This document shows, one piece after another, positions 29,499 to 39,959 of a DNA stretch of 64,000 nt. Source of the stretch: Aphrocallistes beatrix (taxonomy: Eukaryota; Porifera; Hexactinellida; Sceptrulophora; Aphrocallistidae). The notes beneath the pieces were generated by a model, which saw nothing but the letters and a program-made list of their open reading frames with translations, was not told where the DNA came from and searched no databases. The translations under genes and the position numbers were made by a program. Numbering within the stretch: position 1 is the first letter of the stretch; each line of letters begins with the position of its first letter. The stretch spans positions 1,841,001 to 1,905,000 of the forward strand of contig OY725506.1 of assembly GCA_963281255.1 (NCBI GenBank). The letters run 5' to 3'.

Positions 29499-29895
29499 TC
29501 AGCAAACGTTCTTTGTGATCCAAAGATAGTCTCTTAGCTTGGAATTGGTTTCACATAGATAGGAAGGCTGGGAATGTACTGGGTACTGCAATTTATTAAG
29601 AGCTATTCTATCTCTGGAAACTGTAACAGTGCGAAGCCCGTCATTGTAGGTAATGGTTCTCTCAAATCTCGATGTCATCTGGTTTGAAATGATGTACACA
29701 TACCTAAACGGTGAGTAGAAGTGTAAATCTGACGATCAGTAAATGAAACATAATCATAGAAACTTACTCTCATTTGCGTGTTTGCATAGTCCTTCCGTGG
29801 GTGTGGAATTGCTCTAAACCATTCTTCAGTTTCATGTCTTCAGAGGTAGATTCTGCTTGACTTCTATAATTAGACTTGCAGCCTGGACAGGACAT
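29499..29895 (-). pseudogene. THAP-domain gene fragment, two exons, copy A
   Basis: Exon 1 starts at ATG 29895 (MSCPGCKSNYRSQAEST) and ends at an intact GTAAGT donor (29767-29762). It has lost a few bases near the start and shifts frame later. Exon 2, after a TTTAG acceptor at ~29705, reads VCVHHFKPDDIE, the C-x2-H and HF-x-P-x-D block of a THAP finger. In another frame it continues ERTITYNDGLRTVTV. The homologous copy at 47409-49650 keeps C-x4-C (CVVPGC) and EEWFRAIPRPRKDYA. Homology between the two copies extends about 400 bases upstream (29.9-30.3 kb versus 47.02-47.4 kb, inverted), which marks both as members of one mobile family, probably P-like. Confidence 0.65.
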
Positions 29896-29899
29896 TGTC

Positions 29900-30320
29900 G
29901 TTCGAAAGAGTAATACTAATTTGATACGTATGAGCAGTCAGGAGTATTTCAGATTGAGTTTGATTTGTGTATATGAAAAGATAGTGATTTGTAGAACTTC
30001 ACAACAAGGTAGTAAATAAATATATAATTAATGTGGTTGACTTTAAAACAATACAAATAGGTAGTATGTTTATGTATAAAAGTAATGTGGTTGGTTTAAA
30101 TTAAATTCTCTACAGGGTTATCCTCAAACCATTTCGAAGTAAATCGACGTAGAATTCATGAAAACGATCAGTATGCAATGTCCGAAGCTATATACCAGCA
30201 TAATCGAACCATTTTTAGGAAATCAAATTTGACTGATCTAACCAATCCCTATAGGGTCCAAGTCCACTGATCAGCACCATTGCCTTAGTGTATAGAATGC
30301 TATGGTTTTGCTTAAGTTAA
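29900..30320 (-). repeat. Upstream flank of the THAP element family, copy A
   Basis: This stretch is the inverted counterpart of 47020-47400. It ends in the motif CCACTGATCAGCACCATTGCC...TATAGAATGC, which also occurs in direct orientation at 32515-32590. The recurring motif may be the element terminus. Confidence 0.5.
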
Positions 30321-30457
30321 AAGTATTTTTATTAATTGAATGAAATATTCATTGTGACTATTAATCTTAATAAAAGCGGGGCAAGCCGCCACTCAAGTCC
30401 GGGCCCTCAATCGGCCGGACCCCAAGTCCGGCCCCCTCTATCGCCTTTCTCATTCCC

Positions 30458-30778
30458 TTATGTCTGCATAACGAAGTTATCCATTCTAGACACAACGGGT
30501 TTGTATCTCTTGGCTGGTGGATCCAGTCTGATCGGTGAAGTCGCACGCTCCCTCTCTTCCAAATTGACGATATCAGGTATGGATGTGTTTGAATGGTTAC
30601 TAACATCTGTTGTCAGATTGATAGCAGCAGTACAATCTGTATGATGTTGCTTCATTCTAGCAACAAGCCCTTGTATTTCCTTCCCACATCTCTTGCATTT
30701 TGCTCGACACCCGGTTTTACCCGGCAATTTTGTCTTATGAAAATACGACCAAATAATGTCATGCCTTCGGCAACTCAT
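30458..30778 (-). pseudogene. hAT transposase N-terminal fragment with BED zinc finger
   Basis: A 106-residue frame from ATG 30778 begins MSCRRHDIIWSYFHKTK. The BED-type finger follows: C28-x2-C31, then H45-x3-C49 (AKCKRCGKEIQGLVARMKQH), with the W and YF of the BED core at residues 10-13. The frame ends shortly after RMDNFVMQT, where hAT proteins continue into the RNase H-like core. That core is missing. BED fingers bind DNA in hAT transposases and in domesticated relatives. This is a truncated remnant. Confidence 0.7.
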
Positions 30779-30799
30779 ACTGAAACAGTCAAGTAATCA

Positions 30800-31145
30800 A
30801 AAGTGTAGTTTGAAAAAATAGTATAATACTCAAATGAGGAGATTGAGAGTAAAGCGATTTATCAGAACCACACATATGTACTACATATTTAAATAAGCTA
30901 TATGTCGGAAGTCCCAGAAGTAAGTGTCTACAATAAACATGAGATTGAGGAATTGTTCTGCTTAGGGTGTAGCTGACTAAATGTTATTATTCAACAGGGA
31001 AATACGAATCCAATAATGACATAACATGAAGGTATTGGTATTTACTATATATTTTTTAAAATCACAAAATCATGATTTTTTTTATTTTTTTAGGGTGATT
31101 TTAATCATGATTTTAATCAATGATTTTAATCAAATGATTATAATC
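30800..31145. other. Intergenic; TGATTTTAATCA simple repeats at the right end
   Basis: 30800-31030 shows nothing recognisable. 31060-31140 is a cluster of AATCATGATT and TGATTTTAATCA motifs of the kind seen at ends of decayed MITEs. Confidence 0.4.
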
Positions 31146-31149
31146 AAAC

Positions 31150-31713
31150 AACCCTGAAATTTCGTGGATATAGCGTACCAAATATTATGCTCCAGATCAG
31201 TGGGAAAATGTGGATGGGTTAGCGGTGGACGAACTGTGCCACGACTTAGCGATTACTAAACGTCACACCACACCGTAACACCCGGAGTCCGATGGGATTG
31301 CCGAAAGACATATCGGCTTCGTCAAACAGTGATACGTGCTTGATGCTCGAACGCCACCTCGAAAAGGGTTCTTGGCCGTCGTTGTTGCAAGAAATTACTT
31401 TCTACTGCAATCATCTGGACAACGCGTCGAGTAAAATATTTCCACACATGTTGCCGTTTGGCCGTCAGCCGATATCACCAATCAATATGCTCATTAGCAC
31501 TGTTAATACCCCAACAAAAGTCACAAGATCATCCAGTCAGTATTTCGAAACAACGGTAATGAAGGGACAAGAATTGAGTGAAATTGCACGAGAAAACCAG
31601 GAGTGCACCCAATCGGGGGCTAAGAAGAAGTATGATAAAGGCAAGAAAACATCCAACATAACCACGGGAGATTGGGTTATGATTAATATGGAGGACTATT
31701 CGTATATATGTTA
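31150..31713 (+). pseudogene. Ty3/Gypsy integrase C-terminal fragment
   Basis: Early text (31235-31320) reads LAITKRHTTP then a stop, HPESDGIAERHIGFVKQ. Together these are the H-P-x-S-x-G-x-x-E-R block just around the last catalytic glutamate of a retroviral-type integrase core. The frame at 31292-31714 continues WPSLLQEITFYCNHLDN, MLPFGRQP, KKKYDKGKK and TTGDWVMINMEDY, the usual post-core helix and GDWV chromatin-binding-side segment. Several stops and shifts are present. No LTRs or upstream pol were found. Confidence 0.65.
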
Positions 31714-31829
31714 GTTTGTAGTAAGAGAGAGAACTATCACAATGTTTCACCTCTTTTGTATTATAATTCATTACACTCCATTAAATTTCAGCAAAATATA
31801 GATATGCTATACAGTTTGTATTTTACATA

Positions 31830-31890
31830 AGACTTGAAGTCATCCATGGTTAAATACCGTGAATAGGTTAAAGTTAAGTAGGCTGTGTAC
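31830..31890. repeat. P-like element terminal motif, third occurrence
   Basis: ACTTGAAGTCATCCATGG...GTGAATAGGTTAAAGTTAAG matches the 21683-21737 terminus with several changes. It lies 80 bases before the possible P-type transposase fragment. Confidence 0.45.
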
Positions 31891-31971
31891 TATGGGTATT
31901 GGAGGGGTGATTACTTTCAAATTATAAGGGAATTAACTTATTTAGCCATAGTGAATGCAATATTATATTTC

Positions 31972-32266
31972 AAATGGATGAAGTTCACATTCGTAGTGTC
32001 GCATCTTATAAAAGAGGTAAAGTTTTGGGTTCCATCGATATTACAAGTGATCCCCACAACTGTATTTTCAACCAATGTTCGTCTAATTTGTTAGGGTCTT
32101 CCTCAGCGATTGATTTATTTCCAATTATCACTAAAACAATGAGTGATATCAAGAATTGCAATCTATTTGTTGATGCATTACTACGCACTCATAATAATAT
32201 CTTAAATGTTATTTTATTTAAATTATTCTTTCTATCCAATCAATTCGTAAAACTGAATTACATTTA
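31972..32266 (+). pseudogene. Possible P-element-type transposase fragment
   Basis: A 97-residue frame reads MDEVHIRSVASYKRGKVLG, then SIDITSD and SSNLLGSSS. This resembles the RNase H-like segment of P-element/THAP9-type transposases, where a conserved DE(V/I/M)-x-I-(R/K) precedes a Y-(K)GG-like turn and later a hydrophobic block. A P-like terminal motif just upstream and THAP fragments nearby support the reading. The similarity is judged by eye; no other catalytic block is identifiable, so confidence is modest. Confidence 0.4.
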
Positions 32267-32279
32267 AATGACTTTGAGA

Positions 32280-33030
32280 AAAAAATCATTTATCCTGATT
32301 TTGAGACTACCGATAAGATTACACCCAGTAACTTTACAATCTCCTCAGCTTAGAGTCTCTATACCCGTTACAAATATTATTTCGAACCAAATTTAGTACC
32401 TAATTATTACATTATATTCTCAGAGATAAATCCTCCAACTTATTGATTACTTTATTTAATATGGGTAGTTACAGTAAATTTACAGTTGTATTATAATTTT
32501 GATATAAAAATAAACCAACTGATCTAACCAATCCCTAGTCCAAGTCCACCAATCAGCACAATTGCCTTAGTGTATAGAATGCAATGGCTGGACTAAACTT
32601 TCAGTCTTAGCCGATTTACATTAGGTCTTAGGTCCATAACAAATATACATTCGTTCGTAATGAAGGCATATCGTATAATTCGGGATAAATACTAGATTGA
32701 TACTGATCTATAAAAGGTTTTGTTCATCGTCTTCAAGCTTACTAAAGTCTACAAACAATGTTTTCTGGTAACTTTGTTTCATATGCCAACTCTCATGCTG
32801 GAATTAACAATAGAACACGAATGGTTAAATTAAATTTCATGAGAGCGTATTGAAAATTGATTTATAAATATATGATTTAAACTAATAGGATAAGACAACT
32901 ATGTATTCGTAAATGATTATAATTTCACAACAAATGGAATCGTGGTTTTTACAACATATGATATAGTATTTATGTAATTTTGAACACCATCTATATTATC
33001 AATAGTTGAAAGTGAATAAGTAACCAGAAA
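32280..33030. other. Intergenic, repeat remnants only
   Basis: 32358-32436 is inverted relative to 28627-28702, and 32515-32590 repeats 30233-30300 in direct orientation. No gene is seen. Confidence 0.4.
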
Positions 33031-33033
33031 AAA

Positions 33034-34452
33034 GCCCCTCACAGACGGGCTAGAAGTGTACTTCCAAATTCCTGGGATGACAGTATTGTGTCATCATCCA
33101 AAGAATGTGACATATATGTAGATGTGCACCTACTCATACGATTTTCAATATATGCTAAATCATCATCATTACGTAGCATTTTGTGATTTCATTCTTTTGC
33201 TTATTGCACAAAGACTAGAAGAGCTAAATACTTGAGATTGGTAACACTGGTGAAATATGAGGCCCTCTAAAACCTATTTCATTCCTAGATTCATCGAACA
33301 TAGGACCTCTGAGCAATTTGCGGTTAAAAACTTTGTCGCGTCATTATCGCCTAATTTTAATGATAAATGTCTATTAGAGCTCAAATTTTAATAGTTTGAG
33401 ATAAAAAATTGTTCAATAAAGTGTTCAATATAGATGACTCGACTAAATAATGTTAATTAATTATGTTGACGTCATCATGATGACACAGCAATAATTATAA
33501 ATGGTTAATAGAGTTAAAATGATAAGAAATAGAAATAATCATATGTTGTAGAAAGTGTGCAGTGTAGATGACTATACAAAACTATATAAATAATTATGCT
33601 GACGTCACCATGATGACACAGCCAAAAATTTACATCCACATTTTTAATCCTACAAACTTTAATTGATGTAAGAAGAGCCCCTCACAGACGGGCTAGAAGT
33701 GTGCTTTCAAATTCCTTGGATGACATGTATTGTGTCAAAATCCAAGGAATGTGGAAGCACACTTCTGGCCCGTCTTTGAGGGGCTTTTTTTTGTTTTGAA
33801 GTCAAAAGGTAATTTTGTCAAATTTTATTATCAGTATGTGCTCTTCTTCGCCTATAAAAAGATTTAACCGAAATTAGTACCATAACAATTTTCATCCTAC
33901 AAACTTTAATTGATGTAACAATTAAAGTTTGTAGGATGAAATTTGTGGATGTATCATGATGACATCATGATGACGTCAGCACAATTAATTAGCATAGTTT
34001 TGTATAGTCATCTACACTGAGCACTTTCTACAACATATGTTTATTTCTATCATTTTAACTTTATTAGCCATTTATAATTATTGCTGTGTCATCATGATGA
34101 CGTAAGCATAATTAATTAAGATAATTTTGTTGAGACATATTGAACATTTTATTGAACAATTTATCTCAAACTATTAAAATTTGAGCTCTAATAGGCATTT
34201 ATCATTAAAATTAGGCGATGATGTCGCGACAAAGATTTTAACCGCAAATTGCTCAGAGGTCCTATGTCCGATGGATCTAGGAATCAAATAGTTTTTAGAG
34301 GGCCTCATACTTCACCAGTGTTTCCAATCTCAAGTTTCTAGCTCTTCTAGTTTTTATTCAATAAGCAAAATAATGAAATCACAAAATGCTGCGTAATGAT
34401 GATGATTAGCATCTATTGTAAATCGTTTGAGGAGGTGCACATCTACATACCA
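33034..34452. mobile_element. 1.3-kb palindrome with an internal hairpin cassette
   Basis: The arms run from GTAGATGTGCACCT (33118) to AGGTGCACATCTAC (34446). They match through many landmarks, among them CACAAAATGC, GGCCCTC, CCTCTGAGCAATTTGCGGTT, TAAAATTTGAGCTCTAATAG and TGACGTCATCATGATGACAC. Within each arm two related sub-blocks repeat the TGACGTCA-CATGATGACA motif. A 110-nt hairpin sits near the centre, and a partial copy of it lies just outside the left arm at 33034-33110. No coding content. No target duplication could be fixed. Confidence 0.65.
33676..33785. repeat. 110-nt near-perfect hairpin (46-bp stem)
   Basis: The left arm, 33676-33721, starts AGCCCCTCACAGACGGGC. The right arm, 33740-33785, is its reverse complement except at four positions, two of which would be G-U pairs in RNA. 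The loop is 18 nt. A run of eight T follows directly on the plus strand. A partial copy sits at 33034. The size and shape are those of a MITE or of a small-RNA hairpin precursor. Confidence 0.7.
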
Positions 34453-34551
34453 TATGTCCGCAGCTTCACAAAAAATTTCAGGGCGATATATTTTAAACTC
34501 TCGTCTGTGCACCACTTCAGTAGCACTTATTTAGTAATATGCTACTACGTG

Positions 34552-34591
34552 TATATTATTATATTGGACCTTGATCCAATATAATAATATA
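34552..34591. repeat. Short AT-rich hairpin
   Basis: TATTATTATATTGGA and TCCAATATAATAATA form a perfect stem around CCTTGA. Confidence 0.5.
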
Positions 34592-34599
34592 GGAAGAAC

Positions 34600-35626
34600 A
34601 CTAAAAATGAAATTAGATCCATATTCCATATTGTTGTAACCAAATCAACAATTAGTTATCATATAATTTGATAACCAATAATTAGTATTAAATTTCAAAA
34701 TTCCAATCACTACTTCAAACTGCATTGAAATTTTCGTTTGTAGTATCGTATGCGAATATCCATGCATCACTTTTTATATCTAAAATTCATTTTATTTAGG
34801 ATAGGGACCGTCGTGATCGGTGGACCGCGTCCGACACCTATTTCAAGAATTAAAATCTCTTGATTGTGCTGGTTTAATTGCTAAAATATAATTAATTATG
34901 AGTAGAACCAACTTTCTAGAATTGTTTTAATGATTATGTGGGTAGTCAGCGTTCAAATTTTGTAAAGAAGTTGTTAGTTAATGGAATTTCAACAAGTGTA
35001 GAAAACCTTTATTGCTATGAGTTATCATAAAAATAAAAACTAAGACACTAAATCAGAATATACCAAGTACATGTGTTGAAGTACAGTAAACTGTGAATAA
35101 ATTAAAGATAAAGCATTGGAGTCGCCGACTTATTTTCTTTGAAGAATGGCAATTTATATAGACTTTAAGAGGCGATTGCTATAATTGATATAACACATGA
35201 GCATAGACAATCGCTTTTCAACTTTTCATACATTTTAAACAAACATCATACTACAGATTATTTAGAAAAAACTAACAATATATTTATGCAAAATCATCAG
35301 GAAAATATGATCAATTTAAGGAAGGAGGACCCTAAATAAAAAGCGTCTGATCATAAATAAATCTTCGAAACTAGATAGGCTATAACTCTCTAAACGAAAG
35401 GAATTGAAAGCTCACATTTAGTATTTTTCATAAGACATATAGGGTAAAGTTTGGTTAAATTTTAGGCTAATTGGAGATTTTTGTGCGGGAAGAATTGGTC
35501 GATTTATGATGGAATGACCCATCTAGTAATAGATAATATTAAGGCTATTAACCCTTGGAAGCATTTGGGATTTTTCTATTTATATTAATAGCCCCAAACT
35601 TGTATGGCTTCCCCATTGAAAATGGC
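34600..35626. other. Intergenic, no gene seen
   Basis: AT-rich, many stops in all frames, no inverted ends or known motifs noticed. Confidence 0.45.
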
Positions 35627-35630
35627 TTAA

Positions 35631-38600
35631 GGATACCGCCCTCGAAAAAACGTATGATTTGCATTACAGCATAAGATGAAAGTAGAGCTATAAGAGATGT
35701 TAAGCGTGGGGAGGTATCTCCATCAAGAAATACTGGCACATTCCAAACCGTTTTTGATTCTCATTTCTAGATTTTGAGATACAGTGTCTCAAAGTCTGTT
35801 TTTTAAATTTTCCGCTAGCACATCTTAATGGTAGAAATTTAGGCACTCAATGAATTGTTTAGGACATACCAAGGAATCAAACGCTTCCAAAATCGAATCA
35901 TAGATAGTCTACCATATTTGCAACTTCATAGGACCAGAAGAAAGTTAAAATGACAAATATTGTAAATTTTATCGGTGTCCGAAAAAAAAGGGCCAAAAAA
36001 CGGCGAAAAATGTCTGTTTTTTTAGGGAAATCATGAATGAAATCACCGAGTTAGAATGTATCCAAAAAATGGTGGTCCTACGTTCATCGCCTAATGATAT
36101 GAAACAACTCTTGAAATTTTCAAACTTCTATCTCAAACCAAATTTGATAAATAATTCTGTGAAGACGGTCAATTATGAAATTTTAAAGTCCCGAGATATA
36201 GAGATTTTAAGTTTAGGTGTTAAGAAGAATGTAAAATGAGTTATTAAGGATACCGCCCTCGAAAAAACATATGATTTGCATTACAGCATACGATGAAAGT
36301 AGAGCTATAAGAGATGTTAAGCGTGGGGAGGTATCTCCATCAAGAAATACTGGCACATTCCAAACCGTTTTTGATTCTCATTTCTAGATTTTGAGATACA
36401 GTGTCTCAAAGTCTGTTTTTTAAATTTTCCGCTAGCACATCTTAATGGTAGAAATTTAGGCACTCAATGAATTGTTTAGGACATACCAAGGAATCAAACG
36501 CTTCCAAAATCGAATCATAGATAGTCTACCATATTTGCAACTTCATAGGACCAGAAGAAAGTTAAAATGACAAATATTGTAAATTTTATCGGTGTCCGAA
36601 AAAAAAGGGCCAAAAAAGGGCCAAAAATGTCTGTTTTTTTTGGGAAATCATGAATAAAATCACCGAGTTAGAATATATCCAAAAAATGGTGGTCCTACGT
36701 TCATCGCCTAATGATATGAAACAACTCTTGAAATTTTCAAACTTCTATCTCAAACCAAATTTGAGAAATAATTCTGTAAAGACGGTCAATTTTGAAATTT
36801 TAAAGTCCCGAGATATAGAGATTTTAAGTTTAGGTGTTAAGAAGAATGTAAAATGAGTTATTAATAATGCACATAAGCATCCACAGACATTTATTCGCAT
36901 CCATACTGCTGATTTAGGTATATTAAAGCGAAATATTTACCAAAAATAGCAAAAGTACCCTGAAAATCCACAAATTTCCTTGAGGCCCCTAACTCCGAAT
37001 ATTTTGAGATAATTGTAGATAATATTTCAAATTCCTGGCACTGCGAAGTATAATCTATCAGTTTAGAATGAATAAAAAGCTTCCAAAAAGTATATTAGGA
37101 AGTTAGAGCGAAAGTCTACGACTTTTAGTTTCGAAGTTAGGATTTTCGAAAAATGCCACGTCATCATATGACAAAAATCTAAAACTTAACATTCCATAGG
37201 GTGTAGTGCAATTATTATCAAAGAATCATATATGTACACTAGTAAAAAGTATATTAGGAAGTGAGAACTAAGAATTTGGACTTGTATTTACAAAGTTAGA
37301 GAGATATCTCTTTTTGGACCCTAAATGGGGGTTTTTGACCGAATCTGCGAGGTCCAAGGCCAGAACTTTCAAAATAATTATCAAAAGTTCTCCAATTTTT
37401 CTGTACATATTATTAACGGCAATTGTATTCACTATTTAGCATAATAGCTAAATTTGGACACATGTTTAATGATTTGATTCGCTATTTTCTAATAGATTCA
37501 AAGTTCTCCATAGAATTTGTATTACAATTAAATCAATGATAAGTCGAGAATTATTTATTTTTTGACAAAGGAATGTTCGAGGAACCTATATATTTTCGCA
37601 TATATCCTTTTATTTAAGGATATAATATATGATATATCTACAATAGTTTTTAAGATATGACATCAGCCGCTTTCGGGACCTTAGAGGGATATTATGGCCG
37701 AACTTTACCTATAATATGCGATATCTCAAGAACAAATGGTCGGATCCGAACAAATTTTTTTTTGAAACGATCAGAGTTTTATTTCTGACCCAGTGATCGC
37801 TAAATATCTGAGATCAAACTTGCGATTTTCCGAGGATTATATAAATGAACTCCCTTATAGAGCTATTTTGTTGGGATTTTATTTGCCCATTCTTTTAAAT
37901 ATTTGTGTTTTATAATCTCCAAAGGTGCTAATACAATGTGAAGGTTCATATCATTAAAAAAATATCAAATAAGTTAAAAACTAACTGGTAAATGAGTCAA
38001 AATCCTCTAATAATTTTCAATTTTTATTAGCGCTAAACTTTAGGGGGTTATTTCGCAAAAAATACAAAAAAATGCCGTCCAAATAGTGCTATCAGATGGT
38101 GGACCGATCAGTAATACAATAAAATTAGCAATAAAACATTTTGCAGTTTTTTTTTACGCTAGTCAAGATTTTTCGAGGGCGGTATCCTTAATAATGCACA
38201 TAAGCATCCACAGACATTTATTCGCATCTATACTGCTGATTTAGGTATATTAAAGCCAAATATTTACAAAAAATAGCAAATGTACCCTGAAAATCCACAA
38301 ATTTCCATGAGGCCGCTAACTCCGAATATTTTAGGATAATTGTAGATAATATTTCATATTCCTGGCACTGCGAAGTATAATCTATCAGTTTAGAATGAAT
38401 AAAAAGCTTCCAAAAAGTATATTAGGAAGTTAGAGCGAAAGTCTACGACTTTTAGTTTCGAAGTTAGGATTTTCGAAAAATGCTACGTCATCATCTGACA
38501 AAAATCAAAAACTTAACATTCTATAGGGTGTAGTGCAATTATTATCAAAGAATCTTATATGTACACTCATAAAAAGTATATTAGGGAGTGAGAACTAAGA

Positions 38601-39515
38601 ATTTGGACTTGTATTTACAAAGTTAGAGAGATATCTCTTTTTGGACCCTAAATGGGGGTTTTTGACCGAATCTGCGAGGTCCAAGGCCAGAACTTTCAAA
38701 ATAATTATCAAAAGTTCTCCAATTTTACTGTACATATTATTAGCGACAATTGTATTCACTATTTAGCATAATAGCTAAATTTGGACACATGTTTAATGAT
38801 TTGATTCGCTATTTTCTAATAGATTCAAAGTTCTCCATAGAATTTGTATTACAATTAAATCAATGATAAGTCGAGAAATATTTATTTTTTGACAAAGGAA
38901 TGGTCGAGGAACCTATATATTTTCGCATATATCCTTTTATTTAAGGATATAATATATTATATATCTACAATAGTTTTTAAGATATGACATCAGCCTCTTT
39001 CGGGACCTTAGAGGGATATTATGGCCGTACTTTACCTATAATATGCGATATCTCAAGAACAAATGGTCGGATCCGAACAAACTTTTTTTTGAACCGATCA
39101 GAATTTTATTCCTGACCTAGTGATCGCTAAATATCTGAGATCAAACTTGCGATTTCCCGAGGATTATATAAATGAACTCCCTTATAGAGCTATTTTGTTT
39201 GGATTTTATTTGCCCATTCTTTTAAATCTTTGTGTTTTATAATCTCCAAAGGTGCTAAAACAATGTTAAGGTTCATATCATTAAAAAAATATCAAATAAG
39301 TTAAAAACTAATTGGTAAATGAGTTAAAATCCTCTAATAATTTTTCAATTTTTATTAACGCTAATCTTTAGGGGGTTATTTCGCAAAAAACAAAAAAAAA
39401 TGCCGTCCAAATAGTGCTATCAGATGGTAGACCGATCAGTAATACAATGAAATTAGCAATAAAAAATTTTGCAGTTTTTTTTTACGCCAGGCAAGATTTT
39501 TCGAGGGCGGTATCC
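35631..39515. mobile_element. TTAA-target (piggyBac-like) non-autonomous element, outer copy
   Basis: Terminal repeat GGATACCGCCCTCGAAAAA at 35631 and its reverse complement at the right end. TTAA is present on both flanks (35627-35630, 39516-39519), the target duplication of piggyBac-type elements. Its own sequence is 35631-36247 plus 38192-39515, about 1,941 bases. The middle is occupied by another copy of the same family. Only short frames are present, so it is non-autonomous; assignment to piggyBac rests on the TTAA alone. Confidence 0.75.
36248..38187. mobile_element. TTAA-target element, inner copy nested in the outer copy
   Basis: Complete 1,940-base copy in the same orientation. It is flanked by TTAA at 36244-36247 and 38188-38191, where the outer copy's uninterrupted site reads GAGTTATTAATAATG. 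The two copies differ by only scattered substitutions and small indels. An open frame of 68 residues (36650-36856, MNKITELEYIQKMVV) recurs in all three copies but looks non-functional. Confidence 0.85.
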
Positions 39516-39519
39516 TTAA

Positions 39520-39958
39520 GTACTGGTAGCTGACGCTATGTTTTTGAAATTTTAGATTTGAAGTTTTGTGTATTTTTAAGTTCAAATATGTATTCTTAAT
39601 ATTCGTTCTAAACAGCTTTTGGAAATTCAAAGTAGTTTTACCATTATGTCACCTTTAGTAGGTGCCGATTCAATGGGTATGATTGGAGATAAAAATTTAT
39701 TTTAAATAGTAGAAGTGAGATTTTCCATCAATTGCCGTTCTTAGAGTTTTAATCTATAGTAGTTATATCGCTTTAGATAACTGACTAGAATCTAAGCAAT
39801 CTAAGCAGTCTTCAGTAGAATTATTCAACAGTATTTTGGAAATTTGCCTAATTTTAGCCACTATTTTGGGATTTCACCAAAAGTTGGAAAATATCTCTGG
39901 AATGTGTGTTCTGAATTGAATAATTCTAGTCAAATTTTATCAACAGTATGCATAGATC
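39520..39958. other. Intergenic, no gene seen
   Basis: No gene, repeat end or motif recognised. Confidence 0.4.
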
Positions 39959-39959
39959 T

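Noticed and set aside
31060-31145. Satellite or CRISPR-like array
   Set aside because: The TGATTTTAATCA motifs are irregular, with no uniform spacers.
33676-33785. Rho-independent terminator
   Set aside because: The stem plus T-run looks like one, but the context is eukaryotic transposon DNA and the stem is far too long.
36033-36856. Paired 68-codon frames in the TTAA elements as a real gene
   Set aside because: The frame is short and weakly preserved in the third copy (an altered reading at 47934-48188), with no known domain. The similarity simply reflects recent copying of the element.
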